From an uncultured Acetobacteraceae bacterium (lineage in GTDB: Bacteria; Pseudomonadota; Alphaproteobacteria; Acetobacterales; Acetobacteraceae): a stretch of DNA of 14,066 nt. The notes under the pieces were generated by a model. That model had not been told where the DNA came from, did not search any database, and saw only the letters and a program-made list of their open reading frames with translations. A program made the translations under genes and the position numbers. Each line of letters starts with the position of its first letter. The stretch's first letter is position 1. This document shows positions 7,008 through 14,048 of the stretch, in pieces. The DNA lies in assembly GCA_903839965.1 (NCBI GenBank), contig CAIMEK010000230.1:1-14066 (forward strand), written 5' to 3'.

Positions 7008-7380
7008 TTGTACCCTTGGAGGAATGAGCACAGACTCGTCTCCGACGAGGCTGCAGCAGCGTTCCGCGATAGTCATATTGCCCCGGCGCGTTGCTGCACA
7101 CAGACGGCACGCCGGCTTTCCACGTCTTCGGGAGGGCGGACGCACCCAGGTCGCCACCGTCACCGGCGGCCCGTTCTTCAACGTCAACACCCTGATCTCC
7201 AATCTCAGCACCGCGCTGAAGGCGACCTGCAAGGTGTTCTCGCCCAAGCATCTGCCCGACTACCTCGGGGCCTTCTGCTGGACCACCAATCACCGGCGCA
7301 ACATGCGCGGCATGATCGGCGCACTCTGCAGCGCCGCCGTCAGCGCTTTCCGGCTCACCCGCCGGACGGCTTACGCGTAA
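7008..7380 (+). pseudogene. IS1595/ISXO2-like transposase fragment (frameshifted, 5'-deleted)
   Basis: The clearest piece is in the frame ending at the TAA 7378-7380. It includes VNTLISNLSTALKATC, then FSPKHLPDYLGAFCW (about 7236-7280), then NHRRN, and ends FRLTRRTAYA. It matches the C-terminal layout of ISXO2-type DDE transposases (HTN-x-IE...LKR...KHL-x-YL-x-EF-x-R-x-N), but the HTN-IE motif is degraded and the catalytic Glu is not evident. In another frame just upstream (about 7015-7080) RLVSDEAAAAF may be the second catalytic Asp segment, which implies a frameshift. The N-terminal domains are absent. Family assignment is from motif memory. Confidence 0.6.
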
Positions 7381-7381
7381 A

Positions 7382-7404
7382 GGGTCAATTGGTAGATAAG
7401 CGGG
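7382..7404 (-). repeat. Right terminal inverted repeat of the IS1595-like remnant
   Basis: Reads GGGTCAATTG at its inner side and GATAAGCGGG at its outer side. It begins immediately after the transposase stop codon, as is common in short insertion sequences. Confidence 0.7.
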
Positions 7405-7413
7405 TCTGCAATG
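7405..7413. repeat. Target-site duplication, right copy
   Basis: TCTGCAATG, one mismatch to 6972-6980. The following 76 nt up to the chemoreceptor stop show no gene and no clear terminator. Confidence 0.5.
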
Positions 7414-7489
7414 GGACAGGCAGATTTCCCGGCAGCATCCGCGCCAGGCGCTGCTTCACACGCGGCCGCCCTGGGCCGTTGCCCACGCG

Positions 7490-9817
7490 TCAGGCAGCCT
7501 CGGAGGCCGCCGTACTGAACATGTCCATGGTTTGATCCACATGCTTCAGCACGTTGTCGTTCTGCTGGAACGACAACGCCAACAGACCGCCGCCTGACCG
7601 AACCACCCGCGCCGCGACCGGTGTGTCCGCGCCGGGCAGATCGAGTTCCACAGACATGCCAACATGGCCCGACCAATCGGTACGCAGGCCAACACCGCCA
7701 CGTGAGATGTCCTGGATAACCGCCCGCTGTTCCTGGCCACCGCTCACACGCAACACCGCAATGGCCCCTTGGCCCGAGATTCGTTCGTAGCGCCGGCGAT
7801 TACCCTCGTCGGATTGGGCCATCGCACGCAAATACTGCCGGATCTCTTCACCGAGCATCTGGGCCGTGTGGCTCAGTTCATCGGCGACGGTCATCACGCG
7901 CCGACTCTCGCCGTTCGCCTGGACAGAATCGCTGTGGACATCCCGCATGGCGATGGTGGCCTGCTGCGTCGCCGTTGTCATCGTCTGCACGCTGGCTGCG
8001 ATGTCGCGGGTCGTTGCGGTCTGTTCTTCAACCGCTGATGCGATCACCGTGGCGACTTCCTCGACCTGCGCAATGACCGTGCACGCCTCCCGCACCGCGC
8101 CAACCGCTTCACCGGTTGCCGAGCGAATGGCGGCGATCTGAACTCCGATCTCATCGGTCGCCCGCGCGGTTTGAGCCGCGAGTGCCTTGACCTCCCCGGC
8201 CACCACGGCAAAGCCGCGGCCAGCCTCGCCGGCACGGGCCGCCTCGATGGTCGCATTGAGAGCCAAAAGGTTGGTACGGCTTGCGATATCATTGATGAGC
8301 CGCACCACGGTGCCCACCTGCTCAACCGCTTCCGCCATGCCGGCAACCTTGGTATCGGTCGCCTGCGCGCTCGCCACGGCCTCGCGTGCAGCATTGGCCG
8401 CCCGCGATGCCTGCCGGCCGATCTCGCCGATACTGGCCGCCATCTCCTCGGTCGCGGCGGCCACGGTCGTAAGGTTCTGCGCCGAGGATATTGTCCCTTG
8501 CTCAGTCGTGTCAGAGAGTTCCTGGGTGCGTTGCGTCGCTGTGAGCAGGTCCTGGGCAGTCGCCCATACTGTCTTGGCCGATTGCTCCAGGCTGCCCATC
8601 ACGCCCGAGGTGGCGGTTCCGAATTCCTGGGTGTGCCGATCCATCGCCTCTTGCCGGCGGTCCTTGGCTGCCCGCACCCGGTCGGCTTCTCCCTGCAGGT
8701 CGCGCGCCGCCTGGGCATTGCCGCGAAAAACCAACAGGGCGTGTGCCATGCGGCCGATCTCATCGCGCCGATCGAGCGCAGGGATGTCGAGAGCGAGGTC
8801 GCCATCGGCCAATCGCTGGGTGGCGCGCGCGAGTTGCCCAATTGGGCGGGCGATTCCGCGGCCAATCAGCGCCGCCAGCGCAATGCCGAACGCAACGGCC
8901 ACAGCGGAGGCCACCAACAGCAACTCGCGTACCGTAGCAACGCCATCGAGCATCGAGTCGACTGCCGCGCGTTGAGATCCGGCCGCCCGGTCCCGCTCGG
9001 CCGCAGCGGCGGCCAGCGCGGCGTCCTGCGCAGCATTACGGGCCTCTGCTGCGTGGCGCAGTTGATCATCCGCCGTAACTACATTGCGTAGTGCCTCACC
9101 GTAGGCAGCGAGCGGCTTTTCGAGCGCCGCGACGAAACGCCGGATGCGGCGGTTATCGATGGCCAGCCGTGACAGGTCTTCAACTGCCTCCGGTAACTTT
9201 ACAAGCGCGGCTGCTGCGATGTTGGAGTCCGCTGGATTGCGAGAAGCCAGGAAGCGCGAGGCCGCGGCATCGCTCTCTTGGAAACGCGTGGCCAGATGCA
9301 GGCCGCTGCGGACCAGTTCGGCATCCGTCTCGGGCTCCAGCACCTCGCCAATGGCGGAGGTGATCGTGCCGATTTCGGTACCGGTAGTCTGGAGGTGCTC
9401 GATAGCGGCGCGGCGCTGGGCGACGCCGGCAAAGGTGGAGTCCACACTGGCGCGGTAGCGGCTGACCAGGGCGGCGAAACCGATCTGGCCAGTCCCACCG
9501 TCCGGAGTGGCATGCAAGATTGCCTGGTCGAGTCGGACCAGGCTGTCCGTCGCTGCCTTCTGGTCCGCCATGTTGGCCGACAGGACATATTGGACGACGC
9601 GGAAATGGGCGTCGTCGAGCTGCAAAGACACCGCGGTTGCGGCCTCGGCGCTGATGTTGTCTTCGCGTACCCTCACGGCGCCGGTTTCCACCGGCTTGAT
9701 CAGCTCGAACGTGACCGCGGCAAGCACGACCAGCAGTAACAGCATCGTGCCAAAGCCACCGGCAACGCGCATGCCAACAGATCGAGAAAGCAGAATCTGC
9801 TCGCGAAGACTGGTCAT
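7490..9817 (-). CDS. Methyl-accepting chemotaxis protein with C-terminal PilZ domain
   Basis: A 775-aa chemoreceptor. Order: cytoplasmic start (1-20); TM1 about 21-40 (GFGTMLLLLVVLAAVTFELI); all-helical periplasmic domain of about 258 aa (41-298), whose size and helicity suggest an HBM-type (helical bimodular) ligand domain; TM2 about 299-319; HAMP about 318-371; signalling coiled coil with the conserved hairpin tip at 507-547 (NLLALNATIEAARAGE, RGFAVVAGEVKALA); and a PilZ domain about 673-766. The PilZ signature is intact: RxxxR at Arg675/Arg679 (RRRYER) and DxSxxG at Asp703/Ser705/Gly708 (DISRGGVG), the residues that bind c-di-GMP. No CheR-docking pentapeptide at the end. It follows the binding-protein gene after 42 nt on the same strand, so the two are probably cotranscribed. 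PilZ-tailed receptors are known (Azospirillum Tlp1). The start at 9817 has only a weak AGAG-type ribosome site. Confidence 0.95.
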   Translation of the reverse strand: MTSLREQILLSRSVGMRVAGGFGTMLLLLVVLAAVTFELIKPVETGAVRVREDNISAEAATAVSLQLDDAHFRVVQYVLSANMADQKAATDSLVRLDQAILHATPDGGTGQIGFAALVSRYRASVDSTFAGVAQRRAAIEHLQTTGTEIGTITSAIGEVLEPETDAELVRSGLHLATRFQESDAAASRFLASRNPADSNIAAAALVKLPEAVEDLSRLAIDNRRIRRFVAALEKPLAAYGEALRNVVTADDQLRHAAEARNAAQDAALAAAAAERDRAAGSQRAAVDSMLDGVATVRELLLVASAVAVAFGIALAALIGRGIARPIGQLARATQRLADGDLALDIPALDRRDEIGRMAHALLVFRGNAQAARDLQGEADRVRAAKDRRQEAMDRHTQEFGTATSGVMGSLEQSAKTVWATAQDLLTATQRTQELSDTTEQGTISSAQNLTTVAAATEEMAASIGEIGRQASRAANAAREAVASAQATDTKVAGMAEAVEQVGTVVRLINDIASRTNLLALNATIEAARAGEAGRGFAVVAGEVKALAAQTARATDEIGVQIAAIRSATGEAVGAVREACTVIAQVEEVATVIASAVEEQTATTRDIAASVQTMTTATQQATIAMRDVHSDSVQANGESRRVMTVADELSHTAQMLGEEIRQYLRAMAQSDEGNRRRYERISGQGAIAVLRVSGGQEQRAVIQDISRGGVGLRTDWSGHVGMSVELDLPGADTPVAARVVRSGGGLLALSFQQNDNVLKHVDQTMDMFSTAASEAA

Positions 9818-9859
9818 TCCAGATCTCTTGTCAAAATAAAAGCAGATTCAGCGAAGCAG

Positions 9860-10852
9860 TCACACCGCGTTGTGGATCTGTTCTATCCGCTGCTTGCCAT
9901 AGAGCTTATCGAATTCCGGGTTGGCGGCGACCATGGCCGCGACGAAGCGGGCGCGGTCGATGCCAGGCGCCACCTGCATGCCCGCTTGCTTCAGAGCCAC
10001 AACACCCGAGGTCTCGGCCGCGGCAGCAAAGCTGCGTGAGGTACGGGCGCCGATGCGGGCGGCATCCTGCATCATCGTCCGGTCCTCGGCGGAGAGATCC
10101 GCGTATGTGTCAGACGACATGACGATCACTGCGGGGTCGTAGACATGGGCACTCAGAGTGAGGAACTTCTGCACCTGCGCGAACTTAGCCGCGACGATGG
10201 TGGCGATCGGGTTCTCCTGCCCGTCGAACGTGCCGGCCTGCAGTGCGCCGTAAAGCTGTGGAAACGGCAACGGGCTGGCATCGGCACCGAGCGCCCGGAA
10301 GCCTGCCAGCATCACCGGAGATTCCGGCAGCCGCAGCCGCAGGCCCTTGAGGTCTTCAGGTGTGGCAATCGGGCGCTTTGAGTTGGTAATATGGCGCATC
10401 CCGTTTTCTCCCCAGGCCAGCGCCACAAGGTCCTTGCCAGATAGCAGCTTCAGGTAGGAGTCACCCACTGGCCCGTCGAGGACGGCTTGCGCATGAGCGG
10501 GGCCGTCGAACAGGAAGGGGATGTTGAAGATGCCAGCCTCCGGCAGGATGCTGGGCAGCGGCGCCCCGGTAATGAAGGCCAGGTCGATAGTGCCGAGTTG
10601 CACGCCCTTCAGCATTTCGACCTCGCCGCCGAGGGTCGAGTCGGGAAACTGCTGAATCTGGATGCGCCCGCCGCTTCGGCGGGCAACCTCATCGGCCATC
10701 GCGGTGGCGCCGGTGCCAAGTTGGGAATTGGTCGGCAGCAGGTAGCCCATACGCAGCTTGAGGGCTTTGGCTGGTGCTGCCACGACCCGGCCGGTCATCC
10801 CTACGGCTGCGAGCGCGGTCGCGACGGTCAGGATTTGTCTGCGTTTTAACAC
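9860..10852 (-). CDS. TRAP-type (DctP family) periplasmic solute-binding protein, orphan
   Basis: A 330-aa secreted binding protein of the DctP family, which captures organic acids in the periplasm. The signal peptide is residues 1 to about 26 (twin Arg in KRRQIL, hydrophobic VATALAAVGM, cleavage near VVA-AP), so Tat or Sec export is possible. Family marks: LGTIDLAFITGAPLPSILPE (86-105), the carboxylate-binding Arg174 in GLRLRLPES, and GTFDGQENPIATI (207-219). Length is normal. The start is GTG at 10852 with AAGGA 9 nt upstream. No dctQ or dctM permease gene is adjacent: the next gene is the chemoreceptor, 42 nt downstream. That pairing suggests the protein may present ligand to the chemoreceptor rather than, or as well as, feed a distant permease. 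Upstream it is cut off by an IS66-like end about 80 nt away. Confidence 0.92.
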   Translation of the reverse strand: MLKRRQILTVATALAAVGMTGRVVAAPAKALKLRMGYLLPTNSQLGTGATAMADEVARRSGGRIQIQQFPDSTLGGEVEMLKGVQLGTIDLAFITGAPLPSILPEAGIFNIPFLFDGPAHAQAVLDGPVGDSYLKLLSGKDLVALAWGENGMRHITNSKRPIATPEDLKGLRLRLPESPVMLAGFRALGADASPLPFPQLYGALQAGTFDGQENPIATIVAAKFAQVQKFLTLSAHVYDPAVIVMSSDTYADLSAEDRTMMQDAARIGARTSRSFAAAAETSGVVALKQAGMQVAPGIDRARFVAAMVAANPEFDKLYGKQRIEQIHNAV

Positions 10853-10934
10853 TCTGGAGATTCCTTACAATGGCGTGCCGAATGCTGCATTTACCCCACC
10901 GCCGCTAAGGAATTGCTAAAATGCGGTTTTGCAC
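10853..10934 (-). promoter_or_regulatory. 5' region of the binding protein-chemoreceptor operon
   Basis: About 80 nt lie between the GTG start and the putative IS66 end. It is AT-richer than its surroundings. On the plus strand it holds GCTAA-GGAATT-GCTAA, a short direct repeat (10904-10919). No convincing sigma-70 pair was found. A sigma-54-like string (CGGCAC...TTGTA) has the wrong spacing. The native promoter may be intact here, or may have been replaced by the insertion. Confidence 0.3.
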
Positions 10935-10995
10935 GTATGCATTCGGTGAGCACCGCGGCGCCGGCCGAGCCGTGCCGGATGGGTTGAGTTTCGGG

Positions 10996-11298
10996 TTACG
11001 CCGTTGATTGCTGTTGCCGCCGGGGCGGTGCGCGGCCCGCATTTCGTTCATCGGAGACGATTTGCTTGCGGCACTCGATGCCGTACTCGGTAAAGGCGAC
11101 GACCCCGTCGTCGTCGATGCCATAGACGTGCAGGCACCCGTCTTCGGGGAACATGTCGATTGACAGCTCATACAGCCAACCGGCGGCCTCGCCGAGCAGG
11201 GTGGCAACGCGGCCGATCGTAAAGACGGCACTGACGGCAGCCACGGTCAGGCCGCTTGTGTTGCGGGCTCGGCTGGCAGAGGTGCTTTCCAGTTCCAT
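10996..11298 (-). CDS. Small IS66-associated protein of unknown function
   Basis: A 100-aa ORF downstream of, and overlapping, the tnpC remnant. The core is FTIGRVATLLGE (27-38), LYELSIDMFPEDGCLHVYG and AFTEYGIECRKQIVSDER: a probable small helical region followed by a strand-rich part and a basic tail (APPRRQQQSTA). I recall similar small proteins next to IS66 tnpC genes in alphaproteobacteria, but cannot name a domain. The ATG at 11298 gives a 52-nt overlap with tnpC. A GTG at 11244, 2 nt after the tnpC stop, gives 82 aa and matches better where the recognisable sequence begins. Role unknown. Confidence 0.55.
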   Translation of the reverse strand: MELESTSASRARNTSGLTVAAVSAVFTIGRVATLLGEAAGWLYELSIDMFPEDGCLHVYGIDDDGVVAFTEYGIECRKQIVSDERNAGRAPPRRQQQSTA

Positions 11299-11492
11299 GG
11301 CGGCAACTCATCGAGCTTGTTGGCCGGGTGCCCGGCAATCCGCGCAAGTACTCCGGCCAGCCATGCCTGCGGATCGATCTCGCTCATCTTGGCGGTCAAG
11401 ATGAGGCTGTCTTTCTTCGCCGCCCGTGGTCCGCCGCGATCAGACCCGGCGAACAGCCACGACTTCCTGCTTAGGGCGATTGGGGGACCATT
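11247..11492 (-). pseudogene. tnpC: IS66 transposase (tnpC) C-terminal fragment
   Basis: About 80 codons match the extreme C-terminus of IS66 transposases: PIALSRKSWLFAGSDRGG, then AKMSEIDPQAWLAGVLARI, then LDELPPWNWK, ending in a Pro/Ala-rich tail. This is the segment after the last catalytic residue plus the IS66 C-terminal domain; the DDE core is absent. Upstream of 11492 the frame remains open to 11678 but no longer resembles a transposase. The normal tyrosine-containing segment is replaced by AAKKDSLIL, a sign of decay. The gene has been cut by the neighbouring cassette or by a deletion. Confidence 0.8.
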
Positions 11493-11512
11493 CTGCCCAT
11501 CCCAGCCAGGAA

Positions 11513-11965
11513 GTGGAGGTCCATTACCGATGGCATGCGCTGTACGGCCGCAAGGTCCGGCAGCTATACGCTGAACGTCGATCTGGAAGAGAGATCGCTG
11601 TTGTCGAGAGTGAGCCTGGCGTGGCGATTGTCCTCGCCGCCTGGATGCTTGATCCGGCCACCTGCGCCGAGATGTCATTTGGTCCTCCGACGATCGATCT
11701 TCTCAGTCTGGCCGATCTTCATCGATTGCTGAAGGCGTTTGGACTCCGACGAACATGTTCCGATGAACACTCGCCCGTCGAGGAGGTTCATCATGCGATC
11801 GCCGATGCGCCCGATTGTTTGCAACCAGCCACCCCGTCAATTCGCGATGTCGCTGGATCCGCCGACGTTGACGGGTATGACGAGTGCCGATCGCCACACC
11901 ATCGTTCGGCGTTTTGCCCGCCTTCTGTTGGAGGCCGCCGGAGCAGATCCCGAGGAGATCGGTGA
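11513..11965 (+). CDS. DUF5372-like small protein, first gene of the recombinase cassette
   Basis: A frame from GTG 11513 to TGA 11963-11965 (150 aa). The first ~80 residues look like a compact beta-rich domain: VHYRWHALYGRKV, REIAVVESEPGVAIVLAAWM, then IDLLSLADLHRLLKAFGL. This resembles short proteins (DUF5372 type) encoded before transposon serine recombinases; that assignment is from memory. Beyond about residue 94 the frame overlaps the next ORF and looks less protein-like, so the ancestral stop may have been lost. The stop overlaps the recombinase start as TGATG. The 5' end falls within about 20 nt of the broken IS66 remnant, and no separated Shine-Dalgarno is present (AGGA abuts the GTG), so the start is uncertain. 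Function unknown. Confidence 0.5.
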   Translation: MEVHYRWHALYGRKVRQLYAERRSGREIAVVESEPGVAIVLAAWMLDPATCAEMSFGPPTIDLLSLADLHRLLKAFGLRRTCSDEHSPVEEVHHAIADAPDCLQPATPSIRDVAGSADVDGYDECRSPHHRSAFCPPSVGGRRSRSRGDR

Positions 11966-11978
11966 TGACGAACGCTGA
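11793..11978 (+). CDS. 61-aa protein between DUF5372-like gene and recombinase
   Basis: ATG 11793 has a perfect AGGAGG at 11781-11786, 6 nt upstream. The C-terminal half is a helical segment, SADRHTIVRRFARLLLEAAG, followed by an acidic end, DPEEIGDDE. Small ORFs of this kind commonly precede this recombinase type. The ORF overlaps the DUF5372-like frame for 173 nt and the recombinase start for 14 nt. By hand count its third codon positions are G/C in about 41 of 61 codons, against about 31 of 56 for the competing frame, which favours this frame in the overlap. An in-frame ATG at 11847 (MSLDPPTLTG) is an alternative start. It may aid recombinase expression or function; that is inference. Confidence 0.6.
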   Translation: MRSPMRPIVCNQPPRQFAMSLDPPTLTGMTSADRHTIVRRFARLLLEAAGADPEEIGDDER

Positions 11979-14034
11979 TTCCTTGCCAACGACGGTGCTG
12001 AGCCGCAAGGCGATCGTGTATGTGCGCCAGTCCACTCAGACCCAGGTGATGGTCAATCTCGAGAGCCAGCGCCGCCAATATGACCTCGTCGATGAAGCGC
12101 GCCGCCGGGGATTTAGGGATATCGAGGTTATCGACGACGACCTGGGCCGGTCTGCCAGCGGCACCGTGGCGCGCCCAGGCTTCGACAAGCTCGTCGCCGG
12201 ACTCTGCGCCGGCAAGGTCGGTGCGGTACTTTGCTTCGATGCCTCCCGCCTCGCACGTAACGGCCGGGACTGGCATCATTTGCTCGAGTTGTGCGGTCTC
12301 GTCGATGCCCGCGTCATCGACCTCGATGGCGTGTACAACCCTTGTCGCCCGAATGATCGCCTGCTCCTGGGCATGAAGGGCAGCATCAGCGAATTCGAGC
12401 TTGGCGTTCTGCGATCGCGGATGCTTGATGCTGCACGATCCAAGGCCCGACGAGGTGAACTCAGGATCTCCGTGCCGGTCGGCTATGTCTGGCATCGAGA
12501 GATCGGTCTCGGCCTCGATCCGGATCGCCGCGTGCAGGAAGCTACCCGCCAGATTTTCCAGCGATTTCGCGAACTTGGCAGCGCGCGCCAAGTGCATTTG
12601 GCGCTCAAGACTGAACAGGTTTATTTCCCGCGCCCGTCAGACGGCAAGCGGATGACGACGTTCGATTGGACGCCAATCCGATACCGCAATGTCATTTCGG
12701 TACTGAAGAACCCGTTCTATGCAGGCGTCTACGCCTACGGCAAAAGCGTCAACCGCACCCAGATCGTTGACGGCAGGGCGCGCAAAACCTATGGCCATCA
12801 TCGCCCTCTTCAAGACTGCGAGATCCTGCTGAAGGACCACCACGAGGGCTACATCGACTGGGACGAGTTTGAACGCAACCAGAAGCAGCTCGCCGCCAAT
12901 GCCTACGGCCGTCGGGACGGCGCGAAGTCTGGTCGCGGCGGCCGATCCCTCCTCGCCGGCCTTCTGGTTTGCCGCCGGTGCGGACGTCGGCTGAATGTCG
13001 TCTACACCGGACGTTCCAGCCAGCCCGTCTATCGATGCGACCGCGGCAACGCTGCGGTCGGCGCGCGCCGGTGTATGATGTTTGGCGGGCTTCGCGTCGA
13101 CGCGGCGCTTGCCCGAGAGTTCATTCGCGCCGTCGAGCCCATCGCGATCGAGGCGGCGCTGCTGGCGGAACGAAGGATGATGGAGCGCCAAGCCGAACAT
13201 CGCCGTATTCTTGAGCTCGAACTCCAGCAGGCTCGTTACGAGGCATCCCTCGCCGAACGCCGCTACGCCGCCTGTGACCCCGACAATCGGCTGATCGCCG
13301 CAACCCTCGAGAAGAACTGGGAGGCGACCCTACGCCGCGTCCGGGACTGCGAGACGCGTCTTGACGCGACCGCCACTTGCGCCCCGACGCCTGCGATACC
13401 GGAGCTGACTGGCATCGCCGAGGACCTCGTGGCGGCTTGGAAGAGTGCCAAGGTCACCATGCGCTCCCGCCAACAACTGGCGCGAGCCCTCGTCAACGAC
13501 ATCATCGTCGACATCGACGAGCAGGCTCGGGAGATTGTCCTGATCATCCATTGGAAGGGAGGACAGCACTCCGAATTGCGCCTGCGTAAACCTCGCACAG
13601 GCGAACACGAATGCAGCACTTCCGACGACGCTCTCGCCATCATTCGCAGCATGGCGAGCCGCTGGTCTGACCAGGACATCGCCGCGACCCTCAACCGGAT
13701 GGGCCTGCCGACTGGACAGGGCAAGACCTGGACGGCACACCGGGTCGGCTCGATCCGGCGTGTCCGTGGCATTCACGCCTATAAATCCGCCGAGAAGGAC
13801 GGAACGTGGCTGACCTTGCGAGAGGCAGCCCAGCAATGCGGCGTCACCAGCCACAGGATACGCAAGCTGATCAAAGCCGGCGTCCTTCGTGCCGAGCAGG
13901 TCGTTCCCAGGGCGCCGTTCCAGATCCTCGCCACCGACCTCGCCGCACCGTCCGTGGCGGAGGCGATCGGGCGTAAAGGACGCCCGTGTCACCTCGTTGC
14001 TGGCAATCAGCTTCCAATGTTTCCAGATACTTAA
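11965..14034 (+). CDS. Large serine recombinase
   Basis: A 689-aa site-specific recombinase. The resolvase/invertase catalytic domain (about 15-165) has nucleophile Ser23 in YVRQSTQTQ, DDLGRSASGT (58-67) and DASRLARNGRDW (92-103) with the active-site arginines. A recombinase DNA-binding domain follows (about 170-325; NVISVLKNPFYAGVY). A zinc ribbon uses Cys336, Cys339, Cys358 and Cys370. A long coiled coil spans about 380-470. The C-terminal part has a helix-turn-helix-like stretch (567-600) and a second, MerR/excisionase-like one (616-650, LTLREAAQQCGV...IRKLIKAGVL). The architecture is complete, so it is probably active. Start: GAGGAG at 11952-11957, 7 nt before ATG 11965. It is translationally coupled to the upstream ORFs and followed by another gene 14 nt after its stop. 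It may move its own cassette; the ends of that element are not visible. Confidence 0.95.
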   Translation: MTNADSLPTTVLSRKAIVYVRQSTQTQVMVNLESQRRQYDLVDEARRRGFRDIEVIDDDLGRSASGTVARPGFDKLVAGLCAGKVGAVLCFDASRLARNGRDWHHLLELCGLVDARVIDLDGVYNPCRPNDRLLLGMKGSISEFELGVLRSRMLDAARSKARRGELRISVPVGYVWHREIGLGLDPDRRVQEATRQIFQRFRELGSARQVHLALKTEQVYFPRPSDGKRMTTFDWTPIRYRNVISVLKNPFYAGVYAYGKSVNRTQIVDGRARKTYGHHRPLQDCEILLKDHHEGYIDWDEFERNQKQLAANAYGRRDGAKSGRGGRSLLAGLLVCRRCGRRLNVVYTGRSSQPVYRCDRGNAAVGARRCMMFGGLRVDAALAREFIRAVEPIAIEAALLAERRMMERQAEHRRILELELQQARYEASLAERRYAACDPDNRLIAATLEKNWEATLRRVRDCETRLDATATCAPTPAIPELTGIAEDLVAAWKSAKVTMRSRQQLARALVNDIIVDIDEQAREIVLIIHWKGGQHSELRLRKPRTGEHECSTSDDALAIIRSMASRWSDQDIAATLNRMGLPTGQGKTWTAHRVGSIRRVRGIHAYKSAEKDGTWLTLREAAQQCGVTSHRIRKLIKAGVLRAEQVVPRAPFQILATDLAAPSVAEAIGRKGRPCHLVAGNQLPMFPDT

Positions 14035-14048
14035 AGAGGGAGTGCACA

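Larger units (their letters stand above)
6981..7404 (+). mobile_element. Degenerate IS1595-like insertion sequence remnant (424 bp)
   Basis: The element is bounded by 23-nt inverted repeats (6981-7003 and 7382-7404) that match at 20 of 23 positions and are flanked by a near-identical 8-9-bp duplication. Inside are frame-broken pieces of a transposase with IS1595/ISXO2-like character at the C-terminus. Full IS1595 elements are about 700 bp or longer, so this copy has lost most of its internal sequence. It lies between the truncated gene at 6543 and the 3' end of the chemoreceptor gene. It cannot encode an active transposase. Confidence 0.65.
10935..11492 (-). mobile_element. IS66-family insertion sequence remnant (3' portion)
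   Basis: It contains the 3' end of an IS66 tnpC followed by a small accessory ORF, both on the minus strand. The outer end is probably at 10935, where plus-strand GTATGCATTCGGTGAGC resembles the GTAAGC-type tip of IS66 elements. The other end is missing: tnpC homology stops near 11490, next to the recombinase cassette. Most of the element (tnpA, tnpB and the bulk of tnpC) is gone, so it is inactive. Confidence 0.65.

Noticed and set aside
6889..7380. 163-codon plus-strand ORF spanning the IS1595-like remnant as an intact gene
   Set aside because: It starts outside the element and only its last part resembles a transposase; the upstream part is out-of-frame debris.
10860..10890. Sigma-54-like promoter (CGGCAC...TTGTA, minus strand) before the binding-protein gene
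   Set aside because: The spacing between the two elements is one base short and both elements deviate from consensus.
11791..12597. 268-codon minus-strand frame opposite the small ORF and recombinase start
   Set aside because: The plus strand encodes the recombinase catalytic motifs with good ribosome sites; the opposite frame is a shadow.
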